A DNA stretch of 48,376 nucleotides, taken from NCBI RefSeq assembly GCF_937926365.1, contig NZ_CALAOH010000056.1:1-48376 (forward strand), given 5' to 3'. The notes below the pieces were generated by a model. The model was not told the DNA's origin. It did no database searches and saw only the letters and a program-made list of their open reading frames with translations. Origin of the DNA: an uncultured Azohydromonas sp. GTDB lineage: Bacteria; Pseudomonadota; Gammaproteobacteria; Burkholderiales; Burkholderiaceae_C. Shown here piece after piece: positions 1-8,906 of the stretch (positions are counted from its first letter, which is position 1; each line of letters starts with the position of its first letter). The translations under genes were made by a program, and so were the position numbers.

Positions 1-3000
1 CTCGTCCAGCAGGCAGAACGGCGCCGGGTTGAGCTGGAAGATGGCGAACACCAGCGCGATCGCGGTGAGCGCCTTCTCCCCGCCGGAAAGCAGGTGGATG
101 GTGCTGTTCTTCTTGCCCGGCGGCTGCGCCATCACCTGCACGCCGGCGTCGAGGATCTCGGAGCCGGTCATCACCAGCCGCGCCTGCCCACCACCGAACA
201 GGCTGGGGAACATGGTGCCGAAGCCGTCGTTGACCCGGTCGAAGGTGCTGGTCAGCAGCTCGCGCGTCTCCAGGTCGATGCGGCGGATCGCGTCTTCCAG
301 CGTGTTGATGGCGTCCAGCAGATCGGCGTTCTGCTTGTCCAGGAAGCCCTTGCGCTCGCGCGCCTCGCCCAGCTCCTCCAGGGCTGCCAGGTTCACCGCG
401 CCCAGGCTGGTGATCTCGCGCTGGATGCGGTCGATCTCGCCCTGCAGTCCCCACAGCTTCACTTGCCCGGCCTGGATGGACTGCTCGATGGCGGCGAGGT
501 CCGCCTGCGCGTTGGTGAGCTGCTCCAGGTACTGCGCGCCGCCCAGCGTGGCGGCCTGCTGTTCCAGCTGCAGCCGCGTGATCTGCTCGCGCAGCGGTTG
601 CAGGCCGCGCTCCACCATCAGCCGCCGCTCATCGACCTGCCGCACGCGCAGGCTGAGCTCGTCGTAGGCGCGGCGCTGCGCGGCCAGCGCGGCCTCGCGC
701 TCGCGGCGCACGGCCAGCGCCTGCGTCAGCCCTTCCTGCGCCGCCGCGTCGTCGAAGGCGGCCAGCTCGATGGCGACCTGCGAGGCCGCCTGCGCGTTGT
801 CCTGCAACTGGCGCGCGGCCGTCTCCAGCGCACGCTGCAGCTCGCCGCGGCGCGCGCCCAGCGAGCGGGTCTCGAACTGCGCTTCCTGCGCCCGGCGCTC
901 CAGCGCGCGCAACTGCTCGCGCGCCTGCGCCACGCGGCGCTCGGCCTCGGCGGCAGCCTCCTGCGCCACGGCCTCGTCTTCCTGCAGCTGCGCGAGCTGC
1001 AGGTCCAGCTCCTCGAACCTGGCTTCGTCCTCGGCCTGGCGCGCAGCCAGGGTTTCGAGCTGGGCGTCGATCTCCTGCAGCTCATCCTGCAGCTGCGCGC
1101 GGCGCCCGGCGGCGGCCTGGGCCTGCTGGTGCAGCTTGAACCACTCGACATGCAGTTTATGAGCCTGCGTCTGCGCCTCGGCCGCGGTGCGGCGCAGCGT
1201 GCCGAGCTGCGCGGCGGCCTCGCCGTAGACGCTCTCGGCGCGGCGCAGCGTGTGCTGCGCGTCCTCGACCGCGCGCGCGACCTCGGATTGCTTTTCCTGC
1301 AGCTGCTCGATCTCCTGCGCCCGCTGCAGCAGCCCGGCCTGCTCGCTGTCCGGCGCGTAGAAGCTCACGGCGAACTGCGACACCGCGTGGCCCTCGCGCG
1401 TGACGATCCACTCGCCGTGCGTCAGCGCCTCGCGGTTCTTCAGCGCCTCTTCCAGGTTGCCCGCGGTGTAGATGCCTTCCAGCCAGTCGTCCAGCAGCGC
1501 CTTCAGTCCGCGGTCGTTCAGGCGCAGCAGCTCGGCCAGGCGCGGCAGCGTGCGGTGCGTGACGGGGATCTCGGCATCGGGTGCGTGATAGAAGGCCAGC
1601 TTGGCCGGCGGCGCGTCGCGCTCGAAGGCGCGCACGGTGTCGAGCCGGCCCACGGGCAGCGCGGACAGCCGCTCGCGCAACGCGGACTCCAGCGCCGTCT
1701 CCCAGCCCGGCTCGATGTGGAGCTGCTTCCACAGGCCCTGCAGCCCTTCCAGCCCATGCTTGGCCAGCCAGGGTTTGAGCTTGCCCTCGGTCTGCACCTT
1801 CTCCTGCAGCGCGCGCAGCGCCTGCAGCCGGGCCGCGACCTGGGCCTGGCGCGCGGTCTCGGCGTTGAGCGCCTCCTGCGCCTGGCGCCGCGCGGCGTCG
1901 AGCTGCGGCAGGTCCTCGCTCAGCGCGTGCAGTTGCTCCTCGGCCTGGGCCTGCGCGGCGGCGGCGTCCTCGCTTTGCTGCTGCAGCTCGGCCAGGTGGT
2001 CGGGATCGGGCGCCTGCAGCGCCTGGCCTTCGCCGTGCAGGCGTTCGCGGCGGCTGTTGAGCTGGCGCTGCTGCTCCTGCAGGTGGCGCCCATCGGCGGC
2101 CAGCAACTGCAGTTGCTGCTGCACCTGTGCCACGCGCTGGTGCTGCGCGGCCACGCGGCCGGCGGCCTGGCGTTGCGCTTCCTCGACCTCAGGCAGGCGC
2201 TCGGCCTGTTCCTCGGACTGCGCGGCCAGCAGCTCGGCCTGCTCCTCGGCGGCGGCGATCTTCTCGGCGATGAGCTCCAGCTCCTCGGCGGCGTGCTCGC
2301 GGCGCTGCGCCCACTGCGCGTCCTGCGCGCGCAGCTCGGCCAGACGCTGCTGGGCACGGTCGCGGCCCTCGGCCACGTAGCGGATGCGCTCCTCCAGCCG
2401 GCTGACCTCCAGCGCCGCGTCCGACAGTTTTCCCTGCTCCATGTGCAGCGCGTCGCTGGCGGCGAAGTGCGCGCCCTTGACCTCTTCGAGCTCGGCCTCG
2501 ACCTGGGCCAGCTCCTCCATGCGCTGCGCCAGCACGCCCTGGGCCTCGGCGATGGCGGCCTTCACGCGCGCCTCCTCGGTGCTGGCGTCGCGGTGTTTCA
2601 GATACCAGAGCTGATGCAGCTTCAGCGTGCCCTGCTCCTGCAGCAGCTTGTAGCGCTGCGCAACTTCCGCCTGCTTCTCCAGCTTGACGAGGTTGCTGTC
2701 GAGCTCGCGCAGGATGTCCTCGACGCGCAGCAGGTTCTCGCGCGTGTCGCGCAGCCGCAGCTCGGTTTCGCGGCGGCGCTCCTTGTACTTGGACACGCCC
2801 GCGGCCTCTTCCAGGAACAGCCGCAGCTCCTCGGGCTTGCTCTCGATGATCCGGCTGATGGTGCCCTGGCCGATGATGGCGTAGGCACGCGGGCCCAGGC
2901 CGGTGCCGAGGAACACGTCCTGCACGTCGCGCCGGCGCACGGGCTGATTGTTGATGTAGTAGCTGCTGGTGCCGTCGCGGGTGAGCACGCGCTTCACCGC

Positions 3001-3303
3001 GATCTCGCTGTAGCGGCTCCAAGGGCCGCCGGCGCGGGCGCTGCTGTTGTCGAAGACCAGCTCCACGCTGGCGCGGCTGGCGGGCTTGCGGTTGCCCGAG
3101 CCGTTGAAGATGACGTCCTGCATGGACTCGCCACGCAGCTCGCTGGCCTTGGACTCGCCCAGCACCCAGCGCACCGCATCCATGATGTTGGACTTGCCAC
3201 AGCCGTTGGGACCCACCACGCCCACGAGCTGTCCGGGCAGCTGGAAAGTGGTCGGTTCAGCGAAAGATTTGAAACCGGAGAGCTTGATCTGGTTGAGCCG
3301 CAT
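1..3303 (-). CDS. smc: Chromosome segregation protein SMC (3' end cut by window)
   Basis: SMC is the ATPase core of the bacterial condensin (SMC-ScpAB) that organises and separates chromosomes. The frame reads from an ATG at 3301-3303 through to base 1 without a stop, giving 1101 residues of a family that is usually about 1170-1200. The N-terminal head has Walker A GPNGCGKS at about residues 31-38. A long charged coiled coil rich in Arg, Glu, Ala and Leu follows, with the hinge in the middle. At the window edge come the ABC signature LSGGEKAL (about 1072) and the Walker B end LLDE, so only the last few dozen residues (D-loop, H-loop) are missing. It diverges from queF. Several very long opposite-strand open frames here are by-products of the high GC content. 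Confidence 0.95.
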   Translation of the reverse strand, partial: MRLNQIKLSGFKSFAEPTTFQLPGQLVGVVGPNGCGKSNIMDAVRWVLGESKASELRGESMQDVIFNGSGNRKPASRASVELVFDNSSARAGGPWSRYSEIAVKRVLTRDGTSSYYINNQPVRRRDVQDVFLGTGLGPRAYAIIGQGTISRIIESKPEELRLFLEEAAGVSKYKERRRETELRLRDTRENLLRVEDILRELDSNLVKLEKQAEVAQRYKLLQEQGTLKLHQLWYLKHRDASTEEARVKAAIAEAQGVLAQRMEELAQVEAELEEVKGAHFAASDALHMEQGKLSDAALEVSRLEERIRYVAEGRDRAQQRLAELRAQDAQWAQRREHAAEELELIAEKIAAAEEQAELLAAQSEEQAERLPEVEEAQRQAAGRVAAQHQRVAQVQQQLQLLAADGRHLQEQQRQLNSRRERLHGEGQALQAPDPDHLAELQQQSEDAAAAQAQAEEQLHALSEDLPQLDAARRQAQEALNAETARQAQVAARLQALRALQEKVQTEGKLKPWLAKHGLEGLQGLWKQLHIEPGWETALESALRERLSALPVGRLDTVRAFERDAPPAKLAFYHAPDAEIPVTHRTLPRLAELLRLNDRGLKALLDDWLEGIYTAGNLEEALKNREALTHGEWIVTREGHAVSQFAVSFYAPDSEQAGLLQRAQEIEQLQEKQSEVARAVEDAQHTLRRAESVYGEAAAQLGTLRRTAAEAQTQAHKLHVEWFKLHQQAQAAAGRRAQLQDELQEIDAQLETLAARQAEDEARFEELDLQLAQLQEDEAVAQEAAAEAERRVAQAREQLRALERRAQEAQFETRSLGARRGELQRALETAARQLQDNAQAASQVAIELAAFDDAAAQEGLTQALAVRREREAALAAQRRAYDELSLRVRQVDERRLMVERGLQPLREQITRLQLEQQAATLGGAQYLEQLTNAQADLAAIEQSIQAGQVKLWGLQGEIDRIQREITSLGAVNLAALEELGEARERKGFLDKQNADLLDAINTLEDAIRRIDLETRELLTSTFDRVNDGFGTMFPSLFGGGQARLVMTGSEILDAGVQVMAQPPGKKNSTIHLLSGGEKALTAIALVFAIFQLNPAPFCLLDE

Positions 3304-3457
3304 GCAGCGCCATGGCCCGGGGCGGATGAATCAGCCGCAGGCCAAGTAGTTGATTCCTAAGGGAAATTAGCGCGGGCGCGCCAGGCGAAAGCGGGCCGGA
3401 TGATACCATCGCGCCCCTCGCCGCCCGGGCGGCTACGAATCCTTTCCAAAAGTTCCC

Positions 3458-4000
3458 ATGCCCAGCAAGACCGCGGCTCCCGCCGCCAAGAAAGCCGCCG
3501 CCAAGAGCAGCGCCGGCGCTGCCCGCAAGCGCTCCGTCGCCGAGAAGCTGCCCGCGAGCCGCCAGCGCCAGATGCCGCCGAACCCGCCCAGCGCCCCGAG
3601 CAAGGAGCTGCACGTGTTCCCGAACCCGGCGCCCGAGCGTGACTACGTGATCCAGTTCCAGGTGCCCGAGTTCACCTGCCACTGCCCGCTCACCGGCCAG
3701 CCCGACTTCGCGCACTTCACGATCGACATGATCGCCGACGAGCTGTGCGTGGAGCTCAAGAGCCTGAAGATGTACTTCTGGAGCTACCGCAACGAAGGCG
3801 CGTTCCACGAGAAGGTGACCAACACCATCCTCGACGACATCGTGAAGGCCACGAAGCCGCGTTTCGTGCGCATCACGGCCAAGTGGTACGTGCGCGGCGG
3901 CATCTACACCAACGTGGTGGTCGAGCACCGCAAGCGCGGCTGGAAGCCGCAGCCGCGCGTGGACCTGCCCTCGCACGCCGAAGAGCGCGGGCTGCTGTGA
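3458..4000 (+). CDS. queF: NADPH-dependent 7-cyano-7-deazaguanine (preQ0) reductase
   Basis: Reduces preQ0 to preQ1 in queuosine biosynthesis, in the cytoplasm. The 180-residue protein is a unimodular QueF. The catalytic cysteine lies in CPLTGQPDF (Cys76) and the proton donor is Asp83. The QueF signature ELKSLKMY (about 99-106), which binds NADPH, follows. The first 50 or so residues are an Ala/Lys/Pro-rich extension of low complexity that most unimodular QueF proteins lack. A shorter start at Met39 is possible, and no strong ribosome-binding site decides the matter. The stop codon overlaps the ATG of the SET-domain gene (ATGA), so the two are probably translationally coupled. No preQ1 riboswitch is evident in the 154-bp divergent spacer to smc. 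Confidence 0.93.
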   Translation: MPSKTAAPAAKKAAAKSSAGAARKRSVAEKLPASRQRQMPPNPPSAPSKELHVFPNPAPERDYVIQFQVPEFTCHCPLTGQPDFAHFTIDMIADELCVELKSLKMYFWSYRNEGAFHEKVTNTILDDIVKATKPRFVRITAKWYVRGGIYTNVVVEHRKRGWKPQPRVDLPSHAEERGLL

Positions 4001-4476
4001 TGGGCGCGTCGCACGAGGCTCCGGCCACGGGCTCAGGCACCGAGCTCGCGGCGCCGCCCGTCGTGCGGCCCCCCTGGCAGAAGTTCGACGTGCTGGTGCA
4101 GCGCAGCCTCATCGACGGCCATGGCGTGTTCGCCAAGGAGCCGATCCCGCCGCGGGTGAAGATCGGCGAGATCCGCGGCGAGTCGATCAGCGTCGAGGCC
4201 GCGCGCATCCGCGCCACGCGCTACGAGCGCGTGATGATCGTGGAGGTGTCGGAGAAGAAGGCGATCGACTTCCACCGCTCCACCGACCCGATGCGCTTCA
4301 CCAACCACTCCTGCGCGCCCAACGCGCGGCTGTGCATCCGCCAGGGCCGAGTCGAGTTCTACGCGCTGCGCGCCATCGCGCCGGGCGAGGAAATCACCGT
4401 GAACTACGGCGAGACGCACCACGAAGGCCGGCTGCGCTGCCAATGCGGCGCGGCCAACTGCGTTGGGAAGTTGTGA
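4000..4476 (+). CDS. Small SET-domain protein-lysine methyltransferase-like protein
   Basis: A 158-residue protein consisting of a SET fold and a post-SET-like tail. The SET signatures are visible: NHSCAPN (the S-adenosylmethionine-binding and pseudoknot motif, roughly residues 104-110), then GEEITVNYG, where the Tyr is the usual catalytic residue. The C-terminal CQCGAANC cysteine cluster resembles a zinc-binding post-SET segment. Bacterial SET proteins of this size methylate lysines of proteins, but the substrate is unknown. The ATG overlaps the queF stop by one base, so it is presumably co-transcribed with queF. The first 25 residues are low complexity. The substrate cannot be deduced from context. 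Confidence 0.85.
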   Translation: MGASHEAPATGSGTELAAPPVVRPPWQKFDVLVQRSLIDGHGVFAKEPIPPRVKIGEIRGESISVEAARIRATRYERVMIVEVSEKKAIDFHRSTDPMRFTNHSCAPNARLCIRQGRVEFYALRAIAPGEEITVNYGETHHEGRLRCQCGAANCVGKL

Positions 4477-4509
4477 GCCGGATCGCATCAAGTCTTCGGA
4501 CCCGCCAAC

Positions 4510-4605
4510 CCGTTCGTCCTGAGGTATCGAAGGACGAATCCGACAGGCTCGTACGCCTGCCGCACAGCCGGGGCCGTTCATCCTTCGATACCTCAGGACG
4601 AACGG
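4510..4605. repeat. Intergenic inverted repeat, GTATCG subtype (copy A)
   Basis: Two arms of 29 bases (4510-4538 and 4577-4605) are inverted copies with one mismatch. They start CCGTTCGTCCTGAGGTATCG and enclose a 38-base loop. The outer ends match the repeat copies at 4627, 7968, 38047 and 45804. It lies between the SET gene and dapC and could form a strong hairpin. Confidence 0.85.
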
Positions 4606-4626
4606 AAATCAGAAATTAAAGAATTT

Positions 4627-4665
4627 CGTTCGGGCTGAGCCCTTCAACAAGCTCAGGGCGAACGG
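4627..4665. repeat. Intergenic palindromic repeat (copy B) upstream of dapC
   Basis: Imperfect palindrome starting CGTTCGGGCTGAGCCC and ending GCTCAGGGCGAACGG. It is the same family as the copies at 7968 and 45804. The right end runs straight into the purine-rich GAAAGAAGAAG that serves as the ribosome-binding region of dapC 14 bases downstream. Confidence 0.85.
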
Positions 4666-4679
4666 GAAAGAAGAAGCCA

Positions 4680-5885
4680 ATGAACCCGCTGCTCCAACGC
4701 CTCAATCCGTACCCCTTCGAGCGGCTGCGCGCGCTCACCAAGGACATCGTCCCGAACCCCGCGCTGCGCCCGATCAGCCTGGGCATCGGCGAGCCCAAGC
4801 ACGCCACGCCGGCACTGGTGGAGCAGGCGCTCATCGGCAACCTGCAGGAACTCTCGGGCTACCCGCCCACCGCCGGCAGCCCGAAGCTGCGCGAGGCTTG
4901 CGCGGGCTGGGTGCAGCGGCGCTACGGCGTGGCGCTCAATCCCGCCACGCAGGTGCTGCCGGTCAACGGCTCGCGCGAGGCGCTGTTCGCGCTGGCGCAG
5001 ACCGTGATCGACCCGACGCGCGCGGGCGCCACGGTGGTGTGCCCGAATCCGTTCTACCAAATCTACGAGGGCGCGGCCCTGCTGGCCGGCGCCGACGTGG
5101 TGTTCGCCAACAGCGACCCGGCGCGCAACTTCGCGCCGGATTGGTCCGCCATCGACGAGGCCACCTGGTCACGCACGCAACTGCTGTACGTGTGCTCGCC
5201 CGGCAACCCGACCGGCGCGGTGGCGCCGCTGGAAGAGTGGAAGATGCTCTTCGAGCTCAGCGACCGGCACGGTTTCGTCATCGCCAGCGACGAGTGCTAC
5301 TCGGAGATCTACTTCCGCGACGAGCCGCCGCTGGGCGCGCTGCAGGCGGCGAAGATCCTGGGCCGCGACGACTTCAAGCGGCTGATCGTGCTGACCAGCC
5401 TGTCCAAGCGCTCCAACGTGCCGGGCATGCGCTCGGGCTTCGTGGCGGGTGATGCGGCCATCCTGAAAGACTTCCTGCTGTACCGGACGTATCACGGCAG
5501 CGCCATGAGCGGCGTGGTGCAGGCGGCCAGCATCGCGGCCTGGGGCGACGAGCTGCACGTCGTCGAGAACCGCGCGCTGTACCGGCAAAAGTTCGAGTTG
5601 GTGACGCCCATGCTGGCCGAGGTGCTGGACGTGAAGTTGCCGGACGCAAGCTTCTACCTGTGGGCCGGCGTGCCGGGCGGGGACGACATCCGTTTCAGCC
5701 TGGAGTTGCTCGCTCAATACAATGTCGCGGTGCTGCCGGGCAGCCTGCTCGCCCGCGATGCGCACGGTGTCAATCCTGGCCGCGGCCGCATCCGCATGGC
5801 CCTGGTGGCGGGCGTAGAGGAATGCCTCGAAGCCGCGCGCCGCATCGTGGCCTTCACCGCCACGTACTCCCCCGAATCCAAGTAA
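4680..5885 (+). CDS. dapC: Succinyldiaminopimelate transaminase
   Basis: PLP-dependent class I aminotransferase that makes N-succinyl-LL-2,6-diaminopimelate from N-succinyl-2-amino-6-ketopimelate in the lysine and peptidoglycan precursor pathway. It has 401 residues. PLP-binding features are visible: SPGNPTG (Asn176), SDECY (Asp204), the Schiff-base lysine in SLSKRSN (Lys243), and the carboxylate-binding Arg near the C-terminus (GRIRMAL). The assignment to DapC rather than another aminotransferase rests on dapD 21 bases downstream and dapE after it. An intergenic palindromic repeat ends 14 bases before the start codon, and the spacer GAAAGAAGAAG acts as ribosome-binding site. Confidence 0.93.
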   Translation: MNPLLQRLNPYPFERLRALTKDIVPNPALRPISLGIGEPKHATPALVEQALIGNLQELSGYPPTAGSPKLREACAGWVQRRYGVALNPATQVLPVNGSREALFALAQTVIDPTRAGATVVCPNPFYQIYEGAALLAGADVVFANSDPARNFAPDWSAIDEATWSRTQLLYVCSPGNPTGAVAPLEEWKMLFELSDRHGFVIASDECYSEIYFRDEPPLGALQAAKILGRDDFKRLIVLTSLSKRSNVPGMRSGFVAGDAAILKDFLLYRTYHGSAMSGVVQAASIAAWGDELHVVENRALYRQKFELVTPMLAEVLDVKLPDASFYLWAGVPGGDDIRFSLELLAQYNVAVLPGSLLARDAHGVNPGRGRIRMALVAGVEECLEAARRIVAFTATYSPESK

Positions 5886-5906
5886 TACCCCCTCTCAAGG
5901 ACAGCC

Positions 5907-6731
5907 ATGAGCCAGCAACTGCAAGCCGTCATCGATGCCGCGTGGGAAGACCGCGCCAGCCTCTCGCCCGCCAGCGCCCCCGCCGAGGTGCGCGAGGCCG
6001 TGGAGACGGTGATTGCCGATCTCAACGCCGGGCGCCTGCGCGTGGCCACGCGCGAGGGCGTGGGCCAATGGACGGTGCACCAGTGGATCAAGAAGGCGGT
6101 GCTGCTGAGCTTCCGCCTGAAGGACAACCAGATCATCCGCGCCGGCGACCTGGGCTTCTACGACAAGGTGGACACCAAGTTCGCCACCGCCCCGGACGAG
6201 GAAATGCGCGCCAGCGGCGTGCGCGTGGTGCCGCCGGCCGTGGCTCGCCGCGGCAGCTACATCGGCCGCGGCGCGGTGCTGATGCCCTCCTACGTGAACA
6301 TCGGCGCCTACGTCGACGAGGGCACGATGGTGGACACCTGGGCCACCGTGGGCTCTTGCGCGCAGATCGGCAAGAACGTGCACCTCTCCGGCGGCGTCGG
6401 CATCGGCGGCGTGCTGGAGCCGCTGCAGGCCAACCCGACGATCATCGAGGACAACTGCTTCATCGGCGCGCGCTCGGAGATCGTGGAAGGCGTGATCGTG
6501 GAGGAGAATTCCGTGATCAGCATGGGCGTGTACATCGGCCAGAGCACCAAGATCTACGACCGCGCCACGGGCGAGGTGACGTACGGCCGCGTGCCCGCGG
6601 GCTCGGTGGTTGTCAGCGGCAACCTGCCCAGCGCCGATGGCAAGTACAGCCTGTACTGCGCCGTGATCGTGAAGAAGGTGGACGCGCAGACCCGCGCCAA
6701 GACCAGCATCAACGAGCTGCTGCGCGCCTGA
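5907..6731 (+). CDS. dapD: 2,3,4,5-tetrahydropyridine-2,6-dicarboxylate N-succinyltransferase
   Basis: Transfers succinyl from succinyl-CoA to tetrahydrodipicolinate, the step before DapC. The 274-residue length is typical. An N-terminal helical domain is followed from about residue 100 by a left-handed parallel beta-helix built of hexapeptide repeats (for example IGRGAV, IGAYVD, IGKNVH, IGGVLE). The family segments DTWATVGSCAQIG and GGVGIGGVLEP are present. A clear AAGGACAG ribosome-binding site precedes the ATG, and it sits 21 bases after dapC, so the two are in one operon. Confidence 0.97.
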   Translation: MSQQLQAVIDAAWEDRASLSPASAPAEVREAVETVIADLNAGRLRVATREGVGQWTVHQWIKKAVLLSFRLKDNQIIRAGDLGFYDKVDTKFATAPDEEMRASGVRVVPPAVARRGSYIGRGAVLMPSYVNIGAYVDEGTMVDTWATVGSCAQIGKNVHLSGGVGIGGVLEPLQANPTIIEDNCFIGARSEIVEGVIVEENSVISMGVYIGQSTKIYDRATGEVTYGRVPAGSVVVSGNLPSADGKYSLYCAVIVKKVDAQTRAKTSINELLRA

Positions 6732-6739
6732 TCACGCAT

Positions 6740-6758
6740 GGGGGCTGCAACAGCCCCC
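6740..6758 (+). other. Hairpin between dapD and dapE
   Basis: Perfect 8-bp stem GGGGGCTG/CAGCCCCC with a CAA loop, 8 bases after the dapD stop. No run of T follows, so it is a poor intrinsic terminator. It may be an mRNA stability or attenuation element inside the dap operon. Confidence 0.5.
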
Positions 6759-6805
6759 GATGACTGTTTGCATTTCGGGCCTTTGATCGGCCCCTCGGCC
6801 CCGTC

Positions 6806-7957
6806 ATGACCACCACCCTAGAACTCGCCGAGGCGCTGATCGCGCGCCGCTCCGTCACGCCGGAGGACGCCGGCTGCCAGGACCTCATCGCGCAGCGCCT
6901 GCGCCCGCTCGGCTTCGAGTGCGAGCTGCTGCAGCATGGCCCGGAGGATTTCCGCGTCGCCAACCTGTGGGCGATCCGCCGCGGCGGCAAACCCGGCCCC
7001 ACCTTCGCCTTCGCCGGCCATACGGATGTCGTGCCGCCGGGTCCCCTGGGGCAGTGGAACTCCGACCCTTTCGTGCCCTCGCACCGCCAAGGCAAGCTTT
7101 ACGGTCGCGGCGCGGCGGACATGAAGACCTCGCTGGCCGCCATGGTGGTGGCGGTGGAGGAGTTCGTCGCCGCGCAGCCCGACCATGCCGGCGCCATCGC
7201 CTTCATGCTCACCAGCGACGAGGAAGGCCCGGGCCACGACGGCACCGTGCGCCTGGTGGAGCTGCTGCAGCAGCGCGGCGAGCGGCTGGATGCCTGCATC
7301 GTGGGCGAGCCCACCTCGGTGAGCCGGCTGGGCGACATGATCAAGAACGGCCGCCGCGGCTCGCTGTCCGGGCGGCTGCGCGTCATCGGCGTGCAGGGCC
7401 ACATCGCCTATCCGCAGCTCGCGCGCAACCCGCTGCACGAGCTGGCACCGGCGCTGGCCGAGCTGATCGCCATCGAGTGGGACCGCGGCAACGAGCACTT
7501 CCCGCCCACGAGCTTTCAGATTTCCAACCTGCACGCGGGCACCGGCGCGGGCAACGTGATCCCGGGCGAGGCGGTGGTCGATTTCAACTTCCGCTTCGGC
7601 ACCGAGAGCACCGCCGAGGGGTTGAAGCAGCGCGTGATCAGCCTGCTGGAGCGCCACGGGCTGCAGTACGAGATCACCTGGACGCTGAGCGGCAACCCCT
7701 TCCTCACGCGCGAGGGTTCGCTGTGCACGGCGCTGGCGGGGGCGATCCAGGACGAGACCGGCATCGCCACCGAGCTGTCCACCAGCGGCGGCACCTCGGA
7801 CGGCCGCTTCATCGCCCGCATCTGCCCGCAGGTGGTGGAGTTCGGGCCGGTGAACGCCACCATCCACAAGATCGACGAGCACGTGGAAACGGCCAGCGTC
7901 GAAGGGCTGAAGAACATTTACAGGCGCACGCTGGAGCGGCTGCTGGCCACCCCCTGA
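6806..7957 (+). CDS. dapE: Succinyl-diaminopimelate desuccinylase
   Basis: Zinc-dependent M20 peptidase-family enzyme that hydrolyses N-succinyl-LL-diaminopimelate to LL-diaminopimelate and succinate. It has 383 residues. All metal and catalytic positions are present in the usual order: His72 and Asp74 (GHTDVVPPG), bridging Asp105 (GAADMK), catalytic Glu139 and metal Glu140 (TSDEEGPG), and His354 near the end (TIHKIDEH). These are each offset by five from the well-studied Haemophilus enzyme. It follows dapD by 74 bases. A palindromic repeat starts 10 bases after its stop and separates it from prmB. Confidence 0.96.
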   Translation: MTTTLELAEALIARRSVTPEDAGCQDLIAQRLRPLGFECELLQHGPEDFRVANLWAIRRGGKPGPTFAFAGHTDVVPPGPLGQWNSDPFVPSHRQGKLYGRGAADMKTSLAAMVVAVEEFVAAQPDHAGAIAFMLTSDEEGPGHDGTVRLVELLQQRGERLDACIVGEPTSVSRLGDMIKNGRRGSLSGRLRVIGVQGHIAYPQLARNPLHELAPALAELIAIEWDRGNEHFPPTSFQISNLHAGTGAGNVIPGEAVVDFNFRFGTESTAEGLKQRVISLLERHGLQYEITWTLSGNPFLTREGSLCTALAGAIQDETGIATELSTSGGTSDGRFIARICPQVVEFGPVNATIHKIDEHVETASVEGLKNIYRRTLERLLATP

Positions 7958-7967
7958 CACCCGTTTT

Positions 7968-8007
7968 CCGTTCGGGCTGGGCCCTTCGACGAGCTCAGGG
8001 CGAACGG
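7968..8007. repeat. Intergenic palindromic repeat (copy C) upstream of prmB
   Basis: Starts CCGTTCGGGCTGGGCCC and ends GAGCTCAGGGCGAACGG. The arms are imperfectly complementary and nearly identical to copy B. As in copies B and D, its right end is followed at once by a GGGAAAGA purine tract just ahead of the next start codon (prmB, 18 bases on). Confidence 0.85.
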
Positions 8008-8024
8008 GGGAAAGAATCGACCCC

Positions 8025-8906
8025 ATGAAACTCATCGCCCTGCTGGAGCGCAGCGCCCAGCGCATGGAAGAGGCCGGCCTGAGCTTCGGCCACGGCACCA
8101 CCAACGCCTTCGACGAAGCCGCCTGGCTGGTGCTGTGGAAACTGGGCCTGCCGCTGGAAGACCTCGACGGCGTGGCCGAGCGCGAGCTCACGGCCAACGA
8201 AGTCGCCGCCGTGGACGCGCTGGTGGACGAACGCATCAGCACCCGCAAACCCGCCGCCTACCTCACGAAGGAGGCCTGGCTGCAGGGCGTGCCTTTCTAC
8301 GTGGACGAGCGGACCATCGTGCCGCGCTCGCTCATCGCCGAGCCGCTGGCCGACGGCACGCTGGATGCGTGGCTCAGCGAGCACACCCGCCGCGTGCTGG
8401 ACCTGTGCACCGGCAACGGCAGCCTGGCGGTGCTGGCCGCCCTCGCCTGGCCCGAGGTCGAGGTGGACGCGGCGGACCTCAGCGCCGAGGCGCTGGAGGT
8501 GGCGCGCATCAACGTGGAGAAGCACGAGCTCACGCAACGCATCCGGCTGCGCCAGGGCGACGGCCTGCAGGCGGCCGATGGCGCCTATGACCTGATCCTC
8601 TGCAATCCGCCTTATGTCAATTCGGAGTCCATGGCGGCGCTGCCGCCGGAATTCCGGGCCGAGCCCGAACTGGCGCTGGCCGGCGGCGCGGACGGCATGG
8701 ATTTCGTTCGCCGGCTGCTGCGCGACGTGCCGGCGCACCTGACGCCGCAGGGCGTGCTGGTGCTGGAAATCGGGCATGAGCGCCAGCACTTCGAGGACGC
8801 CTTCCCGCACCTGGGCCCGGCCTGGCTGCCCACGAGCGCGGGCGACGACCAGGTGCTGCTGCTCACGCGCGAGATGCTGACCGCGCTGGTGGAGGTGCAG
8901 CCGTGA
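8025..8906 (+). CDS. prmB: Ribosomal protein uL3 N5-glutamine methyltransferase
   Basis: SAM-dependent methyltransferase that methylates a glutamine of ribosomal protein L3. It has 293 residues. An N-terminal helical domain is followed by a Rossmann fold with the SAM motif DLCTGNGS (126-133) and the amide-methyltransferase signature NPPY (194-197). The release-factor enzyme PrmC shares NPPY. PrmB is preferred because of the extended N-terminus, the NPPYVNSESMAALPPEF-type sequence after the motif, and the common placement of prmB next to dapE in Burkholderiales. The stop overlaps the GTG start of yheS. Confidence 0.9.
   Translation: MKLIALLERSAQRMEEAGLSFGHGTTNAFDEAAWLVLWKLGLPLEDLDGVAERELTANEVAAVDALVDERISTRKPAAYLTKEAWLQGVPFYVDERTIVPRSLIAEPLADGTLDAWLSEHTRRVLDLCTGNGSLAVLAALAWPEVEVDAADLSAEALEVARINVEKHELTQRIRLRQGDGLQAADGAYDLILCNPPYVNSESMAALPPEFRAEPELALAGGADGMDFVRRLLRDVPAHLTPQGVLVLEIGHERQHFEDAFPHLGPAWLPTSAGDDQVLLLTREMLTALVEVQP

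Noticed and set aside
94..3360. 1088-codon open frame on the plus strand opposite smc
   Set aside because: Composition is Leu/Gln/Arg/Ala/His repeats typical of reading a GC-rich coiled-coil gene backwards. The minus strand encodes SMC with clear motifs.
3304..3457. preQ1 riboswitch upstream of queF
   Set aside because: The spacer has no recognisable preQ1-I aptamer hairpin and A-rich tail. Only a short imperfect dyad (GATGATACCATC) was seen.
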